Assembly (NCBI GenBank): GCA_012274445.1
Contig: JAAROD010000095.1
Coordinates: 806,001-870,000, forward strand
Direction: 5' to 3'
From: Sclerotiophoma versabilis
Taxonomy: Eukaryota; Ascomycota; Dothideomycetes; Pleosporales; Didymellaceae
Length of the DNA: 64,000 nt
Of this stretch, positions 56,701-64,000 are shown piece by piece (within the stretch, counting starts at the first letter, position 1; the number at the start of each line of letters is the position of its first letter). The translations under genes and the position numbers were made by a program. The notes under the pieces are model-generated. The model did no database searches. It was not told the origin of the DNA and saw only the letters and a list, made by a program, of their open reading frames with translations.

Positions 56701-57909
56701 CCAACACGCCGTTTTGGATCAGGGATCAGAATGCGCCGGATCAAGTCTGCGGCTTCGCGTGATAAAGTATCAGGCATCACGTACTCACCCTTCTCAATCG
56801 CCTTGAACAGGTACTTGAGGTCATTGTCATCGCCAGAGTAGTTGAAGGGTGGAGTGCCTGTGAGCAAGACGTAGAGGATGACACCACAGCTCCAGACGTC
56901 GGCTTTGGCACCGTCGTACGCAGTAGACTTGATGACTTCAGGTGCTGCATAGTGAGGGCTGCCGCAAGGTGTCGTCAGCTTCTTACCAGTCGGTTGCAAC
57001 GCCGCCATGCCGAAGTCAACCAACTTGACTGTCATTGTCTCCCGATCTAGCAAGATGTTCTCCGGCTTAAGATCGCGGTGATGAATGCTAATCCGGTGGC
57101 AGTATATCAAGGCCGCGATGATCTGGCGAAAAATGTGGACGACGTGGATCTCGATAAGACCACCTTGTTCGTGGATGTAGCTGAACAGCTCGCCACCTTC
57201 GACATATTCCATGATCAGGTAGCTGCAACATGTTAGATGTGTGTAGACGGTCGTTGGCTGCCGGAGTAACTTACAGCTCATCCCTGTTCTCCCAGATATC
57301 GTAGAGTCGAACGATGTTCGGATGATCCAGCAACTTCATGATACAGATCTCACGCTCTAGGCCAAAAGGAATGACCTTGCCATCAGGGTGCAGCGTAGGG
57401 TCCTGCTCTGCACTCTTGATTAGGTTCGCAAGACTCAGCGCTCGCACCTTCTCTGCGGTAGTCTTCGAGATGATCTTAGCCGCTCCGAACTGTCCTGTCA
57501 TGCTGTGCCTGACCAACCGCACACGGGAGCATCCACCTCGTCCGATGGTCCTACCCAACTGCCATGGCCCGATGTGTGTCTTGCGGCGGCGGTTGGTGTT
57601 TGACGCATTGGTGCTGGCGTTCGAGATAGTGGAATCGCGCTTTGGGTTGTGCGGACGCGCCTCGTGAGCAAGCACAGCGGAGAGGCGCTTGTTCTCAGGC
57701 GTAGTCGATTGCTGCTCATGAGCCACAGTGATTGTGCCATCGGGTATTATAGACTCGTTGTGAGGTAGAGTCTTGGATGGAGGAGCCATGTACTCGTGAC
57801 TGTGCTTCCCGCGCTGCCGCTGGGAGTGAGAATTCTCGTTTGCACGGTGAGTTCCGTCGCCGAGGGCGCGACGACGCGATGGAGGTCGACCATGGTAGCT
57901 GTGTTCCAT
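53718..57909 (-). CDS. Ser/Thr protein kinase of the Gin4/Hsl1/Kcc4 (Nim1) type with KA1-like C-terminus
   Basis: Five exons (57275-57909, 56476-57222, 54437-56421, 54108-54386, 53718-53935) give 1287 residues. The kinase domain (about residues 115-425) shows GPWQLGRTIGRGGCSRVRL, the ATP lysine in GAAKII, HHRDLKPENILL, DFGMAAL and GSPHYAAPEVI. The glycine-rich loop has Ser instead of the third Gly. A disordered Ser/Arg-rich region of about 700 residues follows. The C-terminus (NWLSRFLHIKPATKTLCFHV, then ELFVVLEHGCRANLCLARF) looks like a membrane-binding KA1 domain. Yeast relatives work at the septin collar and restrain Swe1/Wee1 at G2/M, so a role in septation and morphogenesis is likely. Confidence 0.9.
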
Positions 57910-59759
57910 GTTGGGTTGGTGTTGACAGCGGTGCTGGCGAGGCCGCCTCGACAGCTATCAGATTATTGGGTTAGGATGATGGACCAAAAATGCACAGTTA
58001 GAAAGGATGCGCGGAGAGACCGAGCACCGGAAGACGAGTAGTGCTGCCGGAGGTAGCAGCTGTCGCCTTATTCGTGCTGCCAGAATGCGTCTAGGCCATG
58101 GCAGGGCCGCTTTGTTTTGTTGTTTGGTATCTGCTGCTGACACTGTGGGCGCTGGACAGTCGACGGGCTATAGTTTGCTTGACGGAGCCGATAAAGGAGG
58201 GGCGGCTAGCTGTGCAAGTGCAATTGAAAACTATTCAACGACCAAAAGGCTAACAAGTTCTGAATGCATGCAGTAGAGAGGCTTCGGTGGCGGTCGTGTG
58301 CAAGCTTGGGAGGGGAAGGGAGATGCAGCGCACGGACGGCTTGGGAAGCGGCACCGGCGTGCAAACGAGAAGGAAAGTGCTCTGGAACACCATGAGAAAC
58401 AGGAGAAGGAATAGAGACCTCGTGAGCAAGAAGGTGCGTGTAAGCCGAAGCCCTCCTAGGTCGACGTTGGAGGCTCTTTCGCTGAGGAATGCGCCAAGAA
58501 GGAAAAGAGGGAGAAGACATGTTTTTGTTTATGCACCAAAGCAGCAGAAAGGAATGAGTTGGCTAGAGGACTAGAGATATGCATGAGAAAGACGAAATTG
58601 AAAAGACAAATTCTTCCTACTGTCTACAGTACCATCAACATTCTAGACGGGGGATCACAGCTGCTGTCTCCTTCCTTGCGTATAGGTTTGCACCTTGCAG
58701 GGACAAGACCGCGTGGCGAGCGTCATCTTCTGAAGTTACAACTCGTACAGATCCGCAGACGCTGCACGTCAAGCTACTACAAGTGGAAAAACACACATGT
58801 CTAGTACGGACGACCGTGTGAAGTCGGACCCGGCAACGGAGCCATTGATGGTTGAGAGGAGTGTAACAGCCACAGTGAAATAGCAGTGAAATGCGGGCAG
58901 CAATTCGAAAAGTATTTTCTGCTGCTGTAGCAAAGTGGTGGCCGTAAAGAGATGAGATGGAAGCGCGGAGTGACGACGAGGTGAAGTGCGAGAAACGCGC
59001 TGATCGCGAGGCGAGAGCCATGGAACATGCCGGCTAGCGCACCGGGCTTGTGGGCCGTTCACACACTGCAGTAACCATCCGCACAGGAACATTAATGTAT
59101 CATCCTCTCCTTCTGGAATACACCGCATATTCTACGATATCACCTGCTGGCTAGCGACACACTCCGCGATGCACTCGTAGTCACAAACGGCACAGTGCAA
59201 GTTAGGTTGTTTGAAAAACGGTAATCGTATCGTGGTATTCGGTATCGTAGCACCTTTTATCCCCCTGTATCCAAATCTCTGCCCTAATGCGACACAGGTG
59301 CATATTACGCCCCTGTCCGTTATGCACACCATAACCAAGAAGCTGTTTGCAGCCTCAGACCCCTGATGCAACCGATTCCCAATCCTGCGGACAAGCCGCC
59401 TCCACCGTTGCGAATGGCGCAAAAACAACACATGCTCGCAGAAGCAACTCCTTCCGTATACCTGATACAACCCCAGAGAACCGAGTAAAGGTATCCGCAT
59501 TCGAACAAAAAAAAAGAAACAAGAACATGGCCGAATGCTGTACCCGCAAACTCCACTGATAGGATATATCCAGCGTCTCAAGGGTAGTCCAATACGCAAC
59601 AAACGGAGAACGTAACAAATCGTAACCCAATAGCTGCACAGCGAAGGTAGTGGTTTCGTAACAACGTGCGCCAAACCCATAATAACAAAGACGAGAAGGG
59701 TATTTAATACAGGAGAAGTGAAGAAGGCCGAAGCCTCATGATGAAGTACAGCAACGACA
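57910..59759. other. Upstream region of the kinase gene and 3' region of the FlbC-like gene
   Basis: About 1.85 kb without a supported gene. A minus-strand frame stays open to 59132 as unspliced read-through of the FlbC-like gene, but it looks non-coding after its intron. The kinase promoter must lie in the left half. Confidence 0.5.
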
Positions 59760-61093
59760 CTAGTGGATCGCTTTCGACTCGACGACTTCCGACTTTGGCG
59801 AGTGGCTCTCTCGCTTTGTGTCGTCGCTGTTCGCAGCAGCCTTGCCGCAGCCTTTGACAAGAATATGGCGCTGTGAGAATCGTTAGTAAAAGTTCCTAGG
59901 TTTGGGTGTGATGGGGAGCATACCTTCAACGCGTCTTTTCTCGAGAAGCTCTTGTCGCAGTGGGTGCAAGGGAAAGGCTTAACTGCCAAGTGGATCCTCT
60001 TGTGTCGCTTCAGGTCGTGGTTGCGGTTGAAGCTCTGAGGGCACTGATCGCACTTGAATGGTCGGTCGTTCGACGCCGCTTGCTGATGAGGATTGTGTCC
60101 TTGCATGAAGTGAGGCATCTGAGCTGCGTGTCCACTGTTGAAGCCTGGCATCATACCCGGGTGCACACCAACCAAGGCAAGCCCGCCGTTCGGGTTCTGG
60201 ACGTTCGAAAATACGGGTGCTGGCCCTGGTGCGTATGCTGATGGTGGGGGTCGCTGGTAGTAAGACGGGGATTGCACAGGGTTATTCGATGGCACTGTAG
60301 GCATCTGACCTTGCGAAACCGCTGGCGACATTCTGGACATGGAACCTCCTGCACTGATTGGGCTATGGCTGTGCTGCTGAGTCGGTGATGGCCCTGTTGA
60401 GTACGGGAAGTTCGAGTGTTGAGGCGTTCCCGATGGCTGGTAGTTGTAAGTTGGGGTTGGTGGGTGTGGTGGCCTAAAGGAGTCCTGAGGCAATGCTGGC
60501 GACTGTTGAGGAGCCGATGATGACACAGGCGTTTGTGCGCTCATCATATGGTGAGGTTGCTGGTGATGGGCGGACATTGACGGCATATGTGATGCGCTGG
60601 AAGATGGCGTAAATGGTGGCAGCTGATTGTTCATTTCGTAGGGTGGTGGGTTCAGCCCTTTACGGAGTAAGCCTTGATGCCCGAGCTGATGATCGTGGTG
60701 CAGAAGAGCGAACATACCTCGGCTTTGCTGACCATATTGGTTTTGCTGTGAGTGTGCGGGTGGGTAGCCGTACGATGGCTGTTGTGCAGGTGGAGAATAG
60801 ATGTGGTGGTAGTTTTGGGAGTAGGCCATCGTTGTTGAGGCTGCGCCGCTTGTCGACACTCCAGAAGAAGGGCTTATCACGTCGCCGTGGACGGTGCTCG
60901 GCGGTGTGAGAAGGTTGCCAACACTAGCGATAGTTGTCGGCGCCTGTGACGACTGCGAGACGGTACCGTGGTTAGTGAAAGGATATTTGTGCATAGGCGG
61001 AGGTGGAAGTTCGAAGCTACCCAACTGAGCAGCATGAGGCCTCCGCTGCGCAAAGCTGGAAGGCGCACCCATTGGGTCAGACCCAGGATGCAT
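59760..61093 (-). CDS. flbC: C2H2 zinc-finger transcription factor, FlbC-like (conidiation regulator)
   Basis: Exons 59924-61093 and 59760-59870 give 426 residues. Residues 1-330 are Pro/Gln/Ser/His-rich and disordered. The DNA-binding part (about 345-402) has finger 1 CDQCPQSFNRNHDLKRHKRIH (split here only for display) and finger 2 CTHCDKSFSRKDALKRH, followed by ILVKGC; finger 2 is therefore C2HC and is completed only after the 53-bp intron. This finger pair closely matches what I remember of Aspergillus FlbC, an activator of brlA and conidiation. The ATG at 61093 is the first ATG on this strand for 1.3 kb, though the frame is open about 210 nt further upstream. Confidence 0.75.
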
Positions 61094-62390
61094 AGAAGCC
61101 GGATGAGCCACTGCAGCAGCCACGTTGGCGGTTGTGTTCCGGTAAGGTCCTGATGACCTACCAGCTTCGGATAGAGAAGGAGTTGGACGTGCCTGCAGCT
61201 GTGACGCTGCAAAAGGTGGACTTGAGAAATGAGCACCAGACCAATATAGCCCACGTGTAGGCTGGGGATGATCCAGGAAGGGCGGTCGGCTACTTGTAGC
61301 TCAGAGGCGTAATGCAGGAAGTGGGATCTATAGTCGAGGTGGACAAAGTACTGTTGGTATGCAGGCAGTGGAGGGAGAGCGATCTTGTAAGAGGTTGCTG
61401 CGAACACGAATACCCGCCCGGTCCAAAGAGTCTGCGATGGTATTCCTGGCTAGTGTCTTGTTGCTCAGACGGCGAATGGCAGGTCCGAAGGCCTGATGGT
61501 GCTTCACTCGGTGAACGGCCCTCGAAATGGTACCTGCGCTGGTTCAGGTGGGCGGTGATACCGACAGATGCAGGCCTCGCCAAAAGACTGCTAGGAAGTC
61601 TCAGTCGCTGCTTGGTATCAGTGGTGGTCGATGTCGCAGGCCGAGGCAGGAGGGCGTACAGAGGAGCAAAAGCAGATATTCGTGGAACTGTGGTGACCTC
61701 CAAGGTGGAGAGTTCGGTAGGGCCCGGATTCCTGGTTGCGCAGGCGTAGTGTTACTGAGGCGGTGGCACAGGATGTGTGAATGATAGGTTTCGGTCAAGA
61801 TGGTGATGCTCCTGCTATGACGGGCGCTGGATTGGCTGATACTCAAGCTTCTGGTACTCGAACCAGGGCACTGGGACGGCGTCGACTTCCAAGTTTGGAA
61901 ACAAGCACAGATGAGGTCGTTCTTGTAAGTGTCCACTACAGCGGCGTTGCAGGATCTGGTGTTGCACGTTGATGACGGGAGCCACTGATCCTTGGGTGGG
62001 GGACAGCGAGCTTGGTGAGCTGTTGGTGGTGGAGTTTGAGGCGCGCGAAGCGGCGATCCCTCCTTGTTAAGCTCAGTACCTGGGCGCCCTAGCAGAGCAA
62101 TGGCGGAGAAGGCTGGAACCTGGGTGGGTTAAGGCTTTGTTAGATACCGTGAGCGAGTGGAGAGCACCGGTCACGTATATGTATGGCGGGCTAAGTGTGT
62201 CAGGGTTGGCGGGTTCGCGTGGCTGACTGGCGTTCTGGGGCTTCCCTCTGCTCAAGGGCCCAACCAGGCGATAGGGTTAGTCCGAGCGTTGTGAAGATCT
62301 GGATCAGGATGGGAGATGAAATGGCACGGGAGCAAGCCTCAGGTGAGTGGGCGGGAGCGCTATCCACAGGCGCACTTTTGCAGATTTGGG
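61094..62390 (-). promoter_or_regulatory. ATG-free region upstream of the FlbC-like gene, probable long 5' leader
   Basis: Reading the minus strand, no ATG occurs in these 1297 nt, while the plus strand has many. About 18-20 would be expected by chance at this composition. Depletion of upstream start codons on one strand is what selection on a long transcribed 5' leader would produce. The transcription start would then lie near or beyond 62390. Confidence 0.55.
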
Positions 62391-63323
62391 CATCGTAGAC
62401 GAGGCACGGCAGACGGAGACACAGCGAATGAGAAATTCACCACACCGTTCAGGCGCGGTTTAGAGAACTAGACGAGCATGGGGCCGCCGACAACAGTGCG
62501 CTGCCGGGGGGGGTGAATGCACGCACCAGGCGACCACAGACCCTGGCTGCTGGTTGTCTGTCGGAGTCTGTTGGCGTGCGGGACGGCTTGGACCAGCACA
62601 GTGGAGGAGCTGTCGCTTGCGCCGGCCCGGAGGTGTGAAAGCACATTGATGCTAGGATGGTACGTGGTAAGTGGCCTCGCCGCAGCCTCTTTGTTCTGCT
62701 GTGTACTCTCTGGCCGAGGGGACAGAGAGCAGCGTGGCAATGATGCGGCTCTCCTGACCCGGGCTCGCGGCACGACAAGAGACAGACAGGAGAAAGTGCT
62801 TTTCGTCTCTGACCCAGGGCCAGGTACCAAGGGTAGAGAGCCCGCAGGAAGAAGTCTAGCATGCGTCGGGTCTGGCGCCTGCGAAAGCGAAAGCGATTGG
62901 GCCAGCACGGGCCAGTGGGTTTGGTCTGGCCCAAAGAGAGCCGTGGCAGAGACAAAGCTTACCGCAGCGACAGCCTTCCCTCCTTTATCCAAGCTCGCCG
63001 TTTACAGAGGCCAATCCCCGTCTGCTAGCTATGCTGATCGCCCTCGATGTAAGCTGGCGGCGGAGCAAGCGCTCTGAAGGAGCTGCGCAAAGAACGTCAC
63101 CAAACGTGCATCACCAGCAGCATTCCCAACCCCAGCGTCTATTCCTCCACGAGTGTGTGATTGCCCTGCAATCCTGGCGGCCAATGCTTCAAGCTTCGGC
63201 GACCAGTGCAGCAACCGTGCCCCCTTCCTGCTCCCAGCCTAGCTGACAACAGACGCGAAGGTCGCCAGCTGACGCTAGCCGAGTAGGAGTAGGACTGCGA
63301 GCTGCACATGATTGACTGACCGA

Positions 63324-63359
<36 letters not shown>

Positions 63360-64000
63360 TTGACTGATTGACTGACCTGCCTGTGCTGTGCTGCGCTGCG
63401 CTGCGCTTAAGCACAGGGAACGGGTGCTAGTCGAGCTAAAGCTGGCGATCGATGACCTCCAACAAGGACTGCTCTTTGTCCCCACCGTCGCAGCACCCCT
63501 TCCCAGTGCGCAAAAGACCAGAAGGGCCGCCCAATATCTACAACGTCACACCCCGGAGAGTGCTTTTTGGCCCCGAAACATGGACTGATTAGCATTTGCA
63601 GCTGGCTCGGTGACGTCTATAATTAGCGAGACTGTTGTATTGATTGCGGCACGTGTGTCTCTGAAAAGGCAAGGCGTCATCAGCAGAGAGCGTGCGGTCC
63701 TTGCTCGCCCTCATTTTTCTTCAGCCTGTCCCGGCGCAGCGCGTCGCACGGTTTGCCTGGTAGGGTGGATCTCCACGTGGAAGTGGTGGTGCGCTGTGGA
63801 ATAAGTCTCGGTTCATTATCTTGCGCGCGTCTGATCTGGTGCCATCATGCCGTGTTGGGAGGGGTCGATAATGATGCTGACTGTTTCGTCCCAACGACCA
63901 GGCCTGCCATCTGCAACCGAATGCACTGCTCAGGAGTACGAGGCGCCTGTCGACGCTGGCTGACAGCTGTTGTAGACGACGTGATGGAGCTGTGGGCGCG
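62391..64000. other. Right-edge non-coding region
   Basis: About 1.6 kb with GC-rich frames of up to 186 codons on both strands; none has a motif, splice structure or plausible composition. It may be the distal promoter of the FlbC-like gene. A composite microsatellite lies at 63311-63407. Confidence 0.45.
63311..63407. repeat. Composite tetra/pentanucleotide microsatellite
   Basis: The tract consists of TGAC units, then eight or so TGGC units, then TGAT/TGAC units, ending in CTGTG and CTGCG repeats. It looks like a slippage-prone polymorphic marker. Confidence 0.9.

Noticed and set aside
59132..59759. Minus-strand continuation of the FlbC-like frame
   Set aside because: It requires reading through a clear GT..AG intron, destroys the second zinc finger and has non-protein-like composition.
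62517..63077. 186-codon plus-strand open frame near the right edge
   Set aside because: It lies opposite a similarly long minus-strand frame. High GC explains both, and there is no motif or splice support.
63139..63485. Minus-strand frames encoding QSxSQPASQPAS repeats
   Set aside because: They are translations of the tetranucleotide microsatellite at 63311-63407.

Overview
The window is a piece of a filamentous ascomycete nuclear chromosome (Pezizomycotina; a Dothideomycete is my best guess, not proven). Evidence: about 25 densely packed genes on both strands, introns mostly 44-150 bp with GT..AG borders, and family content typical of moulds (RDS2/AcuM-type zinc-cluster regulator, FlbC-like C2H2 factor, fungal PEX14, CENP-Q/Fta7, SPO22/ZIP4, DUF3455, HSPA12-like Hsp70). 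I see no transposon, rRNA, tRNA or CRISPR. I joined exons by hand. For every intron-containing gene the exon lengths sum to a whole number of codons, which is the main support for the models.

Layout. 0.6-6.8 kb: a DJ-1/PfpI protein, then a cytochrome P450 and a Dal5-type MFS permease in tandem. 8-10 kb: complex I subunit NDUFA2 and a mitochondrial pyruvate carrier, divergent from a 247-bp shared promoter. 10-20 kb: a zinc-ligand protein, a 76-residue protein with 12 cysteines, a GNAT acetyltransferase, a 1043-residue conserved unknown, a coiled-coil protein and the kinetochore protein CENP-Q. 21-31 kb: the gluconeogenesis regulator RDS2, the meiotic protein SPO22/ZIP4 (11 exons), a coiled-coil protein and an Hsp70-like ATPase. 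32-39 kb: an SDR with a possible mitochondrial presequence, a secreted hevein-like chitin-binding protein, PEX14 and a secreted DUF3455 protein. 39.9-49 kb: a 1276-residue ankyrin/coiled-coil protein and a 1613-residue RRM protein. 49.6-52.7 kb: an FMP46-like redox protein, ribosomal protein eS30 and a secreted CREG-like protein. 53.7-64 kb: a Gin4/Hsl1/Kcc4-type kinase and an FlbC-like conidiation factor with a very long upstream region.

The genes form no single operon-like system. Themes are mitochondrial carbon metabolism (pyruvate carrier, complex I, RDS2), chromosome segregation and meiosis (CENP-Q, ZIP4), morphogenesis and sporulation (Hsl1-like kinase, FlbC-like), and host or wall interface (chitin-binding, DUF3455 and CREG proteins). 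I found no clearly new multi-gene system. The most striking sequence-level observations are a 5-nt micro-exon needed to encode eS30, a 1.3-kb stretch upstream of the FlbC-like gene with no ATG at all on the coding strand, and a zinc-cluster domain encoded through two consecutive micro-exons of 23 and 18 nt.
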